Below the pieces are notes generated by a model. It was not told the DNA's origin, ran no database searches, and worked only from the letters and a program-made list of their open reading frames with translations. Source: Sphingobacterium bambusae (GTDB lineage: Bacteria; Bacteroidota; Bacteroidia; Sphingobacteriales; Sphingobacteriaceae). From it: a DNA stretch of 64,000 nucleotides. Positions 7,214-16,710 of this stretch are shown here, in pieces; position 1 is the stretch's first letter, and every line of letters begins with the position of its first letter. The position numbers and the translations under genes are program-made. Where the stretch lies: the NCBI RefSeq assembly GCF_033955345.1, contig NZ_CP138332.1:1860001-1924000 (forward strand), read 5' to 3'.

Positions 7214-8059
7214 ATGAGTTGGTTTAAAAGAAACAAGGCAGGGATCAGTACTGCAACCGAAAATAAAAAGGAAGCTCCTGACGGCATGTGGAACAAATGT
7301 CCGAACTGTAAGAAGCCCCTATTGAACAGCGAACAGATTGAAAACAAGTACGTTTGCCAATATTGCGACTATCATATCCGAATCGGATCAGCGGCATATT
7401 TTTCCATTTTATTCGATGACAATCGTTTCACAGAGCTTTTCGAAAACCTCAGCTCTGGTGATCCACTTACCTTTGCCGATACAAAACCCTATCCCGTTCG
7501 TTTGGCCGATAGCCAAGCCAAAACCGGTCTAAAAGATGCTATCCGTTGCGGACACGGCAAGATGGAAGGCAAAGATGTGGTCATTGCCTGTATGGATTTC
7601 AACTTTATTGGTGGCTCCATGGGTTCCGTAGTAGGCGAGAAGATTGCGCGCTCTATTGATTACTGTTTGGAACATAAAATTCCATTTATGCTGATCTCCA
7701 AATCGGGTGGTGCACGCATGATGGAAGCGGCATTTTCATTAATGCAAATGGCCAAAACGTCTGCTAAACTAGCGCTGCTAGCTAAAGCGAAAATCCCTTA
7801 TGTATGTCTTTTAACAGATCCTACAACGGGTGGTGTAACCGCCTCTTATGCGATGCTTGGAGACATTAATATTGCCGAGCCCGGGGCGCTTATCGGCTTC
7901 GCGGGTCCTCGTGTTATCAAAGAAACAATTAAAAAGGACCTTCCAAAAGGCTTTCAAACATCCGAATTCGTTTTGGAGCATGGCTTCCTCGACTTTATCG
8001 TCGACAGAAGGAACCTAAAAGCAAAGGTGGCCGCTTATCTACGTTTGGTATACGCCTAA
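7214..8059 (+). CDS. accD: Acetyl-CoA carboxylase, carboxyltransferase beta subunit
   Basis: AccD joins AccA to transfer carboxyl from biotin-BCCP to acetyl-CoA, the committed step of fatty acid synthesis. The 281-residue protein has the N-terminal four-cysteine zinc ribbon (C29, C32, C48, C51) and a crotonase-fold carboxyltransferase domain with [19 protein letters not shown] and [14 protein letters not shown], typical of AccD. The length is normal. It stands alone, transcribed away from the repeat arrays, and is followed by a hairpin shared with the convergent gene downstream. Confidence 0.96.
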   Translation: MSWFKRNKAGISTATENKKEAPDGMWNKCPNCKKPLLNSEQIENKYVCQYCDYHIRIGSAAYFSILFDDNRFTELFENLSSGDPLTFADTKPYPVRLADSQAKTGLKDAIRCGHGKMEGKDVVIACMDFNFIGGSMGSVVGEKIARSIDYCLEHKIPFMLISKSGGARMMEAAFSLMQMAKTSAKLALLAKAKIPYVCLLTDPTTGGVTASYAMLGDINIAEPGALIGFAGPRVIKETIKKDLPKGFQTSEFVLEHGFLDFIVDRRNLKAKVAAYLRLVYA

Positions 8060-8077
8060 GCGTAGCAAGTAACAATA

Positions 8078-8117
8078 AAATACAAAGGCTTCTTTCAAAA
8101 AGAGGCCTTTTGTATTT
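8078..8117. terminator. Bidirectional terminator between accD and the HExxH gene
   Basis: AAATACAAAGGC and GCCTTTTGTATTT form a long stem with a small imperfect centre, flanked by A and T runs, between two convergent genes. It can end both transcripts and overlaps the stop codon of the minus-strand gene. Confidence 0.65.
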
Positions 8118-8472
8118 AAACGCCTCCCCGCAAACGTAAGAATGCCCATCGTTTTCGCTTCTGCAGATAATCTATATCTGCCTGATGCCGGTAGGCTTCA
8201 CGTTCAAAGATGATGTGCAGATAAGCTTGTTGAATGTTTCTGTGGCGAAGGTATAAAACCAAAAATTCCAAAAAATACCAAATATAAAAAGGAAGAACGC
8301 CCAGTTCGAGCGCCTGCCGGATATGTATATTTTCGTGCTGCAGCAAAGTTTTATCTGCGGCACGGTCTGTGGAAATCACAAAAATAAAGGGAAAGACGGT
8401 TACCGCAACGGCACGGCCTGCGGAAAAAAAGTTAGTCCAAAATTTGCTAATTATGACTATGCCGTTCATCAT
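8116..8472 (-). CDS. Small HExxH membrane protein, putative metallopeptidase-like
   Basis: A 118-residue protein (from the ATG pair at 8472/8469; an upstream ATG at 8502 would add 10 residues). HENIH at about residues 46-50 is an HExxH zinc-binding motif like those of membrane metallopeptidases. It is followed by a hydrophobic helix (about 57-76) and, some 40 residues on, by FEREAY, which could supply a third ligand (Glu). The arrangement resembles the core of M56-like peptidases, but the protein is far shorter and no partner regulator lies next to it. It is divergent from merR. Peptidase activity is a hypothesis. Confidence 0.55.
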   Translation of the reverse strand: MMNGIVIISKFWTNFFSAGRAVAVTVFPFIFVISTDRAADKTLLQHENIHIRQALELGVLPFYIWYFLEFLVLYLRHRNIQQAYLHIIFEREAYRHQADIDYLQKRKRWAFLRLRGGV

Positions 8473-8517
8473 TTTAAATTTAGAAATTTTTCTGTAACAC
8501 ATTCGATCATTGAAAAA

Positions 8518-8548
8518 TTTTGAATATCAAACAGAGCTCGTATATTTG
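8518..8548 (+). promoter_or_regulatory. Predicted merR promoter
   Basis: TTTTG at 8518-8522 and TATATTTG at 8541-8548, 18 bp apart, form a near-ideal Bacteroidota -33/-7 promoter. The merR ATG is at 8568, giving a leader of about 12 nt. Confidence 0.7.
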
Positions 8549-8567
8549 TTTAAGTAGAAAGTAAATT

Positions 8568-8903
8568 ATGCCGTACAAAGAACGCGAAATAAACAAGTTA
8601 TATTACACCATGGGAGAAGTGACCGCCATGTTCGGTGTAAATGCCTCTCAAATTCGGTTTTACGAACGTGAATTTGATATTCTGCAGCCCAAAAAAAATA
8701 AAAAAGGCAATCGTCTTTTCACACAAGAAGATATCTCCAACCTCAAGATCATCTACAGCTTGGTAAAGGATAAAGGTTATACATTGCAAGGTGCACGCGA
8801 CTACCTGCGTTCCAACAAAAACGAAGTCAAGGAAAACCAACGTGTTGTCGACTCGCTGGAACGCTTAAAGAAATTTCTACTGGAGGTACGCGACAGTCTT
8901 TAG
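8568..8903 (+). CDS. MerR-family transcriptional regulator
   Basis: A 111-residue DNA-binding protein with an N-terminal MerR winged helix: YYTMGEVTAMFGVNASQIRF at about 13-32 is the helix-turn-helix, followed by the wing around GNRLFTQEDI at about 45-54 and a dimerisation helix to the end. There is no long C-terminal effector domain and no cysteine cluster, so it is not a metal or redox sensor of the classic type. Short MerR proteins of this kind are common in Bacteroidota; the target is unknown. It ends 1 bp before the convergent phosphoesterase gene. Confidence 0.88.
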   Translation: MPYKEREINKLYYTMGEVTAMFGVNASQIRFYEREFDILQPKKNKKGNRLFTQEDISNLKIIYSLVKDKGYTLQGARDYLRSNKNEVKENQRVVDSLERLKKFLLEVRDSL

Positions 8904-8904
8904 A

Positions 8905-9399
8905 CTATCGACCTCCTAATTCTATTACTTCTAGGTTTTCTATCCTATCTTCTTGAATCTGAAACCGCATTAGTGTCCGCACCTTATGCCAGCCCTGTTT
9001 GCCGGCCGCGCCAGGATTTAAATGCAATAAATTCAATTTCGGATCGTACTGCACTTTTAGAATATGTGAATGTCCGCAGATAAACAATTTCGGCGGATCT
9101 AACATGATATCGGCTTTCACCTGCGGTGCATATCGTCCCGGATAACCGCCAATATGTGTCATCCATACATCAACCTGTTCGCAGGTAAAACGCTCGTGCT
9201 CTGGACAGGTCAAACGAATGTCCTTCCCGTCGATATTTCCCCACACCCCTTTGAATGGCTTAAAAGCTGCCAACGTATCCACAATCTCTATGGCTCCAAA
9301 ATCGCCGGCATGCCATATCTCATCACAGGATTCGAAATACCGGAAAACGGCGTCATCTAAATAACCATGTGTATCGGATAGTAGTCCAATTTTTTTCAT
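8905..9399 (-). CDS. YfcE/MJ0936-type metallophosphoesterase
   Basis: A 164-residue calcineurin-like phosphoesterase. Metal-binding motifs are present in order: SDTHG at about 8-12, HAGDFG at about 30-35, GNID at about 54-57 and GHSH near residue 113. The compact size fits the YfcE family, whose members hydrolyse phosphodiesters in vitro; the physiological substrate is not defined. The start is 2 bp from the end of trmN6 upstream, so the two are probably one transcript. Confidence 0.9.
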   Translation of the reverse strand: MKKIGLLSDTHGYLDDAVFRYFESCDEIWHAGDFGAIEIVDTLAAFKPFKGVWGNIDGKDIRLTCPEHERFTCEQVDVWMTHIGGYPGRYAPQVKADIMLDPPKLFICGHSHILKVQYDPKLNLLHLNPGAAGKQGWHKVRTLMRFQIQEDRIENLEVIELGGR

Positions 9400-9401
9400 A
9401 C

Positions 9402-10109
9402 TTAGAATGCTAAAAAATAAGGTTTCAACAGGTTCTTATATTCTTCCGTATGCTCAGCTCGTCGTTCGTAGATGATCAGCGTATCGTACCCCACCTCGCC
9501 AGTTCGCTTTCCAATTGCCAATAGGCTTCGGATCGGATCAGCATCGGGATAAGAGGAGATATTAATTATCCGTTGCAAGTAAAGGTTCCTCTTGGGCAAC
9601 ATCAATGCTACGACCTCTTCTGCCAGTCCTATAGGAAGAATACAATGAAATTCACCATGAACCGATAAATGAAGAGCCACGAAGTCCAACAACGCTTCAA
9701 AAAAAAGAAAATCGGCATGTTTCGCCAATTTCTTGCGAGGATCAGGATTATGCAGCGATTTTGTGTAAAATGGCGGATTTGAAACGATCAAATCATAGCT
9801 CACCTCGGGGTGGAAATCGCGAAAATCACTATTGATTGAGCGCAGTCGATCAGCAAAAATCGACTGGCGAAAGTTATAGGTAGCCTGTATGTAGGCTTCC
9901 TCGTCGATTTCCACAGCATCGACAAGAGCCTCGGGATGACGTTGGGCAAGCATCAGCGTAATAACCCCAGTGCCGCTGCCCACATCGAGGATCCGAGCAG
10001 CACCTTCTTGATAAGCCATGGCTCCTATGATGACGCCATCTGTGTTGATTTTCATCGCGCAATTTCCCTGATCAACCTCGAATTGCTTGAACCTAAAAAT
10101 GGAACCCAT
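9402..10109 (-). CDS. trmN6: tRNA1(Val) (adenine-37-N6)-methyltransferase, TrmN6/YfiC type
   Basis: A 235-residue SAM-dependent methyltransferase. It shows the Rossmann motif DVGSGTGVITLML and the N6-adenine signature NPPFY in DLIVSNPPFYTKS, plus the N-terminal FRFKQFEV typical of YfiC proteins, which methylate A37 of tRNA-Val. The ATG at 10109 is preferred over a TTG two codons upstream because a TACCTTTG -7 box ends only 3 bp before that ATG; the transcript would then be leaderless or nearly so. The gene is followed by the phosphoesterase in the same orientation. Confidence 0.88.
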   Translation of the reverse strand: MGSIFRFKQFEVDQGNCAMKINTDGVIIGAMAYQEGAARILDVGSGTGVITLMLAQRHPEALVDAVEIDEEAYIQATYNFRQSIFADRLRSINSDFRDFHPEVSYDLIVSNPPFYTKSLHNPDPRKKLAKHADFLFFEALLDFVALHLSVHGEFHCILPIGLAEEVVALMLPKRNLYLQRIINISSYPDADPIRSLLAIGKRTGEVGYDTLIIYERRAEHTEEYKNLLKPYFLAF

Positions 10110-10112
10110 ATG

Positions 10113-10120
10113 CAAAGGTA
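10113..10120 (-). promoter_or_regulatory. Predicted trmN6 promoter -7 box abutting the start codon
   Basis: TACCTTTG on the minus strand matches TAnnTTTG and lies 3 bp from the trmN6 ATG. With the usual 5-7 nt from box to transcription start, the mRNA would begin at the start codon. Confidence 0.5.
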
Positions 10121-10200
10121 AACTTATATTTTAGGCCTCCTAGCTATCTTCTCTTTTATAAGCGAATTAATTTTGCTATTATTGGTACAAGAATCACGTC

Positions 10201-11349
10201 ATGGCTAAAATTTTAACTTTCCTCTTTTTACCCCTTTTCCTTTTCCCATCTATTTATGTGCAGGCAAATACAAAAAAAGCATCCTTACAGGATTGTGAAA
10301 AGATAGTTGCTGTAGCCTTGGACAAGCTGGTTCCTGCGCTGCAAAAAAATGATTACCAAAACTTGGAAAGTATATTGGGCACGATTCAAAGTGCTTGTGG
10401 TGAAAACGAATTTACACAGCGTATGCGTATTATACAGGCACTGATTGAGCGCAAAACTAGTGGAGCACTCATAGCCGACTACCTCTCCAAAAATTACCAC
10501 GAAGTGCTGACGATGCGCTGGGATTATGCTGTTGAGAAAGAATACCGACGTATTTATGAAGAAAACAAAGCCGAATTTAACTACGTACCGCTCAACCATC
10601 CGATCGATTCCCTAATTAAGCTGAAGGCAAACGCCTTATTAAATTCCCCATCCTTTAACCTTACAGAACAAGAAGAAGATATCGCCCTGCTCTTTGCCGA
10701 TCACTTGGACGAGTTTTATCAATCTTTTGAAAATGTGCAGCCAGCACCGCAACCTACCGCAACAGAAAAAGCCCGCTCCCAGCAGGATGCTAAACATCGA
10801 TCTGGGGTGATCGTTTCCGCAGGGGCTGAATTTCCTATTACGGGCTCAGACCCTTTATTTAAAACCAATACCACCGTTGGCTTGCTCTATTCCTCAGGAT
10901 TGTCTTCTCCTGTCTTTTTTGAAGGTGGTATAAAAATCAGAATTAATTCGAACGATAGGTCTTTTGACTACTTGCTATACGACGAGGCTGAACATGTCAA
11001 TTCCAGTGCAAGTTTCAGTATAGGAGGTAATGTTGGCGTTAAATTGTTTGACAACGACAAATTTATTATCGCGCCTAAAGTAGGCTTGTATTACGACATT
11101 ACAAATACCGGTTTAAGCGAAGTAAATTATTTTGACGACGAATATGGAGAGAGTACAAGCAGTGTTCAATACCACAATGTGCACACCATGCGAACCACCT
11201 TGGCGCTAAACCTAATGCGTCATATTATCGGTAAGAAATATATCGGTATCGAAGCAGCTTATCACTATATTCCTTACAATTGGGACAACAACCTGCTCAC
11301 AAGCATCCAACCCAACTACGCTAGTTTGCAGCTATTTTTCCGCTTTTAG
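10201..11349 (+). CDS. Secreted protein with C-terminal beta-barrel-like domain, function unknown
   Basis: A 382-residue protein beginning with a clear signal peptide (about residues 1-22, cleavage after VQA). Residues 25-180 are mainly helical and charged, without a named family. A Pro/Thr/Gln linker near 180-195 leads to a beta-rich half with alternating hydrophobic residues and a final LQLFFRF ending in Phe, as in outer-membrane beta-barrels. The best reading is an envelope protein with a helical periplasmic part and a small outer-membrane barrel. It stands alone between trmN6 and mutS. Confidence 0.6.
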   Translation: MAKILTFLFLPLFLFPSIYVQANTKKASLQDCEKIVAVALDKLVPALQKNDYQNLESILGTIQSACGENEFTQRMRIIQALIERKTSGALIADYLSKNYHEVLTMRWDYAVEKEYRRIYEENKAEFNYVPLNHPIDSLIKLKANALLNSPSFNLTEQEEDIALLFADHLDEFYQSFENVQPAPQPTATEKARSQQDAKHRSGVIVSAGAEFPITGSDPLFKTNTTVGLLYSSGLSSPVFFEGGIKIRINSNDRSFDYLLYDEAEHVNSSASFSIGGNVGVKLFDNDKFIIAPKVGLYYDITNTGLSEVNYFDDEYGESTSSVQYHNVHTMRTTLALNLMRHIIGKKYIGIEAAYHYIPYNWDNNLLTSIQPNYASLQLFFRF

Positions 11350-11424
11350 GAAACCGCAAAATTACACGCTGCTGCGTTGGTTGCGTACTATTTTTGTTCT
11401 GCTCCTCCCGTTAACTGTGAGGCT

Positions 11425-14031
11425 TTAGTTCTTCAATAGGCGCTGTATCTCGTCAAGTTTCATCAAGGCTTCTACTGGCGTGAGGGTATTCACATCCAAG
11501 TTGTTGAGCATATCGCGAATTTTTTCCAAAACAGGATCATCAATAGCGAACATCTGTAACTGGTAAGCCTGCTTTTGGATCTTACGCATACTATCTTTTA
11601 TCTGTTCTCCACCGGTACGTTCCTGCTCCAGTCGTTTCAGGATTTCCCCTGCTCGACCGATCAATTTGGCCGGCATACCCGCCAATTTAGCCACATGTAT
11701 ACCGAAGCTATGCTCGGAACCACCTGGCACCAATTTGCGTAAAAAGATGACCTTATTGTTCAGTTCCTTCACCGTGACATTAAAATTTTTGATACGCGAC
11801 ATAGAGTTCGTCAATTCATTTAACTCGTGATAATGCGTAGCAAAAAGTGTTTTCGCCCTCGCGGTAGGATGATTATGTAAAAATTCGGCAATAGCCCACG
11901 CAATAGAGATACCATCATAGGTACTCGTGCCGCGACCAATTTCATCCAGTAGGATTAACGAACGATCGGAAAGATTATTCATGATGCTGGCAGTCTCGTT
12001 CATCTCCACCATAAAGGTCGACTCGCCCGAAGACAAGTTGTCGGAGGCTCCCACCCGCGTAAAAATTTTGTCGACTAAACCTATGGTCGCTTCTTTTGCC
12101 GGGACAAAGCAGCCTATCTGTGCCATGAGCACGATCAAGCCTGTCTGCCGCAACAAGGCCGACTTACCGGCCATGTTTGGACCGGTAATAATAATAATCT
12201 GCTGGCTCTCTGGATCCAGAAAAGTGTCGTTAGTGATATAATCCTCCCCGAGCGGCAAATTCTTTTCAATAACAGGATGGCGACCACCTTTGATGTCTAG
12301 CAATTTGTCCTCCGTGACCACAGGTTTGACATAAAAGTTTTTCTCGGCAATCCAAGCGAAGTTCAGCAGTACATCTAGCTTGGCAATAAGTTGCGCATTA
12401 AGCTGTATGGGCTTGATGTAGTTCGTGATATCCAAAAGCAGCTCGGCATATATCCGGCTTTCTATGGCTTGAATTTTCTCTTCGGCGCCTAGAATCTGCT
12501 CTTCATATTCCTTGAGCTCTTCGGTGATATATCGTTCCGCATTGACTAAGGTTTGTTTTCGTATCCATTCCGTGGGAACTTTATCCTTGTGTGTATTTGT
12601 TACCTCGAGGTAGTAGCCGAAGACATTGTTGAATGCAATCTTCAACGAGGGAATGCCAGTGGCTTCCGATTCTCGTCGCTGTATTTCCAACAGATAGTCT
12701 TTTCCGCCAAAGGCTACCTTGCGTAATTTATCCAAATCTGCATCGACACCATCCGCAATGACATTTCCCTTCAGGATCGACACCGGTGGTTCTGCCTGAA
12801 GCATGCCTTCCATCTTATCTCGGATAATCTGGCAAATATTCAGTTGTTCAGAGATAACACGCAAACTTTCCGAAGACGGGATATTAGTCAAGGTTTTCAG
12901 TTTTTCTACAGCATATAATGATCGCTTCAACTGTGTTATTTCACGTGGATTCGCTTTCTGCAAGCCTATTTTAGAAATAAGGCGTTCCAGATCGCCCACT
13001 TGTTTTATCTCTTTGATAAGTTCATCACGCAGATCACGATGTTCATAAAAATAGGAAACAACATCTAAGCGTTCGTTGATAGACTTCAAATCTTTGAGGG
13101 GCATCACCATCCACCTCTTCAACAAGCGAGCACCCATGGGGGAAGCCGTTTGATCCAAGACGTCGGAAAGGGTGGTCGCATTTTCGTTTGCCGAGCCGAT
13201 CAATTCTAAATTACGGATGGTAAAGCGATCCAACCACATAAACCGGTCTTCCTCAATTCGAGCGATATGCGAGACATGCTGTAGATTACGATGCTCGGTT
13301 TCATTGAGGTAGTGCAAGGCTACTCCGGCAGCAAGCATCCCTAGTGGCATGCGCTCGATACCGAAACCTTTCATCGACCTCACTTCGAAATGCTTCAACA
13401 ATGTTTCCGATGCGTAATCACCGGTATATGGCCATTCGTCCAGCGTATAAGTGTAATACTGGCTTCCAAATTGTTCTAAAAATGCTTTGTATTGTTTTTT
13501 TGCTAAGATGATCTCCGTAGGTTTAAAGCCCTGTAAAAGCTTATCTATATAACTTGCGCTGCCCTGTGCAACCAGAAATTCGCCCGTAGAGATGTCCAGA
13601 AAAGAAATGCCGTATTGACCTTTTTCTTCACAGATAGAGGCTAGATAGTTGTTGGACTTTTGTTGGACAATATTATCGTTGTACGATACGCCTGGCGTAA
13701 CAAGTTCCGTTACCCCACGTTTGACGATTGTTTTTGTTTGCTTAGGATCTTCCAACTGATCACATATGGCAACCCTTTGGCCCGCGCGAACGAGTTTGGG
13801 CAAATAGGTCTCTAGAGAATGGTGCGGAAAACCGGCCAATGCGGTCTCGGATTCTGATCCATTGCCTCTTTTCGTTAATACTATACCCAAAATACCAGCA
13901 GCTTTAATCGCATCTTCTCCAAATGTCTCGTAAAAATCCCCCACTCTAAACAACAGCAAAGCGCCAGGGTACTTGGCCTTGATGGTATTATATTGCTGCA
14001 TTAAAGGGGTTTGTTTTTTCTCTTTCGCCAC
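11425..14031 (-). CDS. mutS: DNA mismatch repair protein MutS
   Basis: MutS recognises mismatches and, with MutL, starts strand-specific repair. The 868-residue protein has the N-terminal mismatch-binding domain with FRVGDFYETFGEDA (the Phe-x-Glu wedge), the connector and lever domains, and the C-terminal ATPase with ITGPNMAGKSALLRQTG (Walker A), LILLDEIGRGTS (Walker B) and ATHYHEL. It appears to start at GTG: the N-terminal KEKKQTPLMQQYN is conserved in the family and lies before the first in-frame ATG, so a downstream start would remove conserved residues. Confidence 0.96.
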   Translation of the reverse strand: MAKEKKQTPLMQQYNTIKAKYPGALLLFRVGDFYETFGEDAIKAAGILGIVLTKRGNGSESETALAGFPHHSLETYLPKLVRAGQRVAICDQLEDPKQTKTIVKRGVTELVTPGVSYNDNIVQQKSNNYLASICEEKGQYGISFLDISTGEFLVAQGSASYIDKLLQGFKPTEIILAKKQYKAFLEQFGSQYYTYTLDEWPYTGDYASETLLKHFEVRSMKGFGIERMPLGMLAAGVALHYLNETEHRNLQHVSHIARIEEDRFMWLDRFTIRNLELIGSANENATTLSDVLDQTASPMGARLLKRWMVMPLKDLKSINERLDVVSYFYEHRDLRDELIKEIKQVGDLERLISKIGLQKANPREITQLKRSLYAVEKLKTLTNIPSSESLRVISEQLNICQIIRDKMEGMLQAEPPVSILKGNVIADGVDADLDKLRKVAFGGKDYLLEIQRRESEATGIPSLKIAFNNVFGYYLEVTNTHKDKVPTEWIRKQTLVNAERYITEELKEYEEQILGAEEKIQAIESRIYAELLLDITNYIKPIQLNAQLIAKLDVLLNFAWIAEKNFYVKPVVTEDKLLDIKGGRHPVIEKNLPLGEDYITNDTFLDPESQQIIIITGPNMAGKSALLRQTGLIVLMAQIGCFVPAKEATIGLVDKIFTRVGASDNLSSGESTFMVEMNETASIMNNLSDRSLILLDEIGRGTSTYDGISIAWAIAEFLHNHPTARAKTLFATHYHELNELTNSMSRIKNFNVTVKELNNKVIFLRKLVPGGSEHSFGIHVAKLAGMPAKLIGRAGEILKRLEQERTGGEQIKDSMRKIQKQAYQLQMFAIDDPVLEKIRDMLNNLDVNTLTPVEALMKLDEIQRLLKN

Positions 14032-14226
14032 TGGTAATTTATTTTTAGTGAGCCGTAAAAATAAGGTAAATGGCCCGATTTGACAAGACTTTTATAGATG
14101 GCAGCATGCTTTTGCGGCATCTCTCCTAAATGGTAGTTTCATCCCTTTATTTGATATCTCCAATAGGAATAACAGATGAATGTGCATCTCCTGAGCGGTC
14201 CACTAGGAGAATTTCAAAAAATCGCC

Positions 14227-14234
14227 TAGCTTTG
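14227..14234 (+). promoter_or_regulatory. Predicted mtgA promoter -7 box TAGCTTTG
   Basis: TAGCTTTG matches TAnnTTTG and lies 17 bp before the mtgA ATG at 14252. No clear -33 element was found at the usual distance. Confidence 0.45.
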
Positions 14235-14251
14235 CAGCACAATCCGTGGTC

Positions 14252-14992
14252 ATGGCAATTAAGCGCTCTACAACAAAGAAAAAAAATACAAGAAAAAAAA
14301 GCAGTAAGGCATCCTGGAAGCAGAAGATCGGTATTTGGGCAGCCCGCATCGTCCTGTTGTTTTTTGGCTTCACGATCTTTTGGGTCTTGTTATTGACGAT
14401 CATGAATCCGCCAGTCACATTCTTACAACTACAGCGTGGTTTTGAGCGGAAGGGTGCTGGCAAAGAATGGAAAATTGAAAAAGACTGGTTGAGTTACGAT
14501 GAGCTATCTGATAATCTAAAACGAGCGGCTATTGCTGGTGAAGATGCGCATTTTTTGACACACAATGGTTTTGACACGAAGGCCATTCGCGAAGCTTTCG
14601 AAAAAAACCAAGCAGGCAAGAAATTGCGAGGCGGTAGCACCATCAGCCAGCAGGTCGCTAAAAATGTATTTTTATGGCCGGATCGCTCCTGGCTTCGAAA
14701 AGGTCTAGAAACCTATTTCACGGTATTGATCGAAGTATTTTGGAGCAAAAAGCGCATATTAGAAGTTTACCTAAACGTGATTGAGATGGGACAAGGTGTG
14801 TATGGCGCAGAGGCGGCGGCACAATATTATTTCCACAAATCGGCAAAAAGCCTCAGCAAAAAAGAAGCAGCCCTGATTATCGCTATTTTACCAAGTCCAC
14901 AAAAATGGGATGCACGACGCCCTTCGGCCTACGTAAACCGTCGCGCAAACAGCATCGTGCGCTATATGAATTACTATAATATTCCAGAATAG
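14252..14992 (+). CDS. mtgA: Monofunctional biosynthetic peptidoglycan transglycosylase
   Basis: A 246-residue GT51 enzyme that polymerises lipid II into glycan strands without a transpeptidase domain. After a basic, lysine-rich cytoplasmic tail comes one membrane anchor (about residues 30-50), then the transglycosylase domain: EDAHFLTHNGFD with the catalytic Glu, RGGSTISQQVAKN, RKGLETYFTVL and the second-Glu region RILEVYLNVIEMG. A GTG two codons upstream is less likely than this ATG. It is convergent with the secreted metallopeptidase and shares a bidirectional terminator with it. Confidence 0.93.
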   Translation: MAIKRSTTKKKNTRKKSSKASWKQKIGIWAARIVLLFFGFTIFWVLLLTIMNPPVTFLQLQRGFERKGAGKEWKIEKDWLSYDELSDNLKRAAIAGEDAHFLTHNGFDTKAIREAFEKNQAGKKLRGGSTISQQVAKNVFLWPDRSWLRKGLETYFTVLIEVFWSKKRILEVYLNVIEMGQGVYGAEAAAQYYFHKSAKSLSKKEAALIIAILPSPQKWDARRPSAYVNRRANSIVRYMNYYNIPE

Positions 14993-15028
14993 TTAAAAGT
15001 CTTCTTTTGTAAAAAAGAAGACTTTTAA
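14993..15028. terminator. Bidirectional terminator after mtgA
   Basis: TTAAAAGTCTTCTTTT and its exact complement form a 16-bp stem around a four-base loop, with A and T runs on the outer ends. It lies between two convergent genes and begins directly after the mtgA stop. Confidence 0.85.
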
Positions 15029-15036
15029 ATCTGCGA

Positions 15037-16611
15037 TTATCTTAGCAGGATATCAAACTCTGCCATATGCGTGTAATTGAAGTTTCCGTGCGAATTTATT
15101 GATTCAACACGAATGTATCGAGTAGATAGCGTACTGCCCAAGTTAACATAATTAGCCCCGGCATAACGCGGCAAACTGTAGGTTCCAGCCGTCAACCAAT
15201 TTACACCGTCCGTGCTCGTCTGTAATCGAAATTGACTCAAAGCGCCGTTCAAACTACTACGATTGTAAACGACCAACGTATTAAACTGTTGAATCGTTTG
15301 GGCATCGATGACAAAATGATGCGGATGAAGCGTTTCTCTAGGGGACCAAGGCGTATGCCAGTTAGTACTGAGATTACCATCTAAAATATTGGTCACAGGT
15401 GACCCTGACTGATCACCTGAACTGGTTACCGTCCAAGATTGACGATTGGATAGTTCTGTACGAAAAACGGATTCCAAATTAGGCAATTGGTTATCGAACG
15501 AAAGCATGAAATGCTCCGTTTTACGAAGACCATTCGGAGCAATGAAATGTATCCGAAGTTGATAAATACCAGAACGATTTTGAAAATCACTTAAAGGGCA
15601 TTCAATATATAAGCTATCATTGTTAATCGAATTTGCACCGAAAGTTATGGCATCATAATCGAGATTATTTCCATAGGGCTCCCGATCAAAATAAGCCGCT
15701 ACATAATTAATGGCCTGCTGACTCTCAAAATTTCCAGATAGGACAATCTTGCCATCTACAACCGAACTGCGTAAGTTTTTCAAAGAAAAATTAAAATTTT
15801 GATGCCAGTCAGCGCGGTTGGTCCAGCTAAAGGTTTGTGAATTACTAAAAATTGCGGAACTCGTTTTTGTAATATATGTAGGATTTCTACCATAAGTTGA
15901 GTTTCCTGAGCCCATCAGTGCAGTTCCATGCGCCGCCGTTGCGGAAACGGTTCCGTAATTATGTGGGCCATTCAGCCCGTGTCCCAACTCATGAACCAGT
16001 CCGCCGATCCACTTTGTCGCCAAGTTACCGTATGTCCCCGACGTTCCTAAATATTTCGCGTCCATATGCGCATAATCTAACGCATAGCAATATCTTCCCG
16101 TTCCATAAAATGGCACACCTCCCGGATTCAGTGGATCGCCACTACGAGAAGGCAGAATAATCAAATAATGATCACTTTTTTTCTGCGTCGGATTTGCAGC
16201 GAAGTAGGCATCAACTTCCGTTTTAACTGCTCCCGAACCACCGCTATAGGGGTAAGTAGCTGCGCCGGATTCCCCCCTCACCGTAACGATATTGATCAAA
16301 CTGTCGTTAACCAAATCCAAACCAAATGATCGACGGCCAAAACCTTCTCGCTCTAGGTTCTCCGCGAAAAATGACTGTGCATCGAGCAAGATACGACTTA
16401 TTCGCTTTCTATAGTTCGCTACGCTATCATTATCGGTTGGAATAAAATAGACAACATTTAATTTGTAGGGGTTTTCCGCCCATTCGTTTGTTATTCCAGC
16501 AATCTCGTTTTCTGGAGATACATCTGTAAGGGTAAGTAATTGTTTTTGGCAACTCGCAACGAGCAGCAAGAGGCTAGTCCCAAGAAATAGGCTCAATGAT
16601 AATTTTTTCAT
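15037..16611 (-). CDS. Lipoprotein zinc metallopeptidase with C-terminal F5/8-type C (discoidin) domain
   Basis: A 524-residue exported lipoprotein (lipobox VASC, Cys21). H207-E-L-G-H211-xxxxx-H217 is an extended zinc-binding motif, HExxHxxxxxH, one residue away from the metzincin spacing and without an obvious Met-turn. The C-terminal 135 residues (from about 388) match a discoidin-type carbohydrate-binding module with WHTPWSP and RYIRVESIN. A surface peptidase acting on glycosylated substrate fits this combination; the family may be M66- or reprolysin-like, which I cannot settle by eye. It is monocistronic and convergent with mtgA. Confidence 0.78.
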   Translation of the reverse strand: MKKLSLSLFLGTSLLLLVASCQKQLLTLTDVSPENEIAGITNEWAENPYKLNVVYFIPTDNDSVANYRKRISRILLDAQSFFAENLEREGFGRRSFGLDLVNDSLINIVTVRGESGAATYPYSGGSGAVKTEVDAYFAANPTQKKSDHYLIILPSRSGDPLNPGGVPFYGTGRYCYALDYAHMDAKYLGTSGTYGNLATKWIGGLVHELGHGLNGPHNYGTVSATAAHGTALMGSGNSTYGRNPTYITKTSSAIFSNSQTFSWTNRADWHQNFNFSLKNLRSSVVDGKIVLSGNFESQQAINYVAAYFDREPYGNNLDYDAITFGANSINNDSLYIECPLSDFQNRSGIYQLRIHFIAPNGLRKTEHFMLSFDNQLPNLESVFRTELSNRQSWTVTSSGDQSGSPVTNILDGNLSTNWHTPWSPRETLHPHHFVIDAQTIQQFNTLVVYNRSSLNGALSQFRLQTSTDGVNWLTAGTYSLPRYAGANYVNLGSTLSTRYIRVESINSHGNFNYTHMAEFDILLR

Positions 16612-16710
16612 ATATCTGTTAAATTTATAATAACTCGAACATATCAGAAAAAATTACATCCCTAGGGGCTAAATCTTAAATAATTAGGGGCAAAATTTTA
16701 AAACTTGTCA

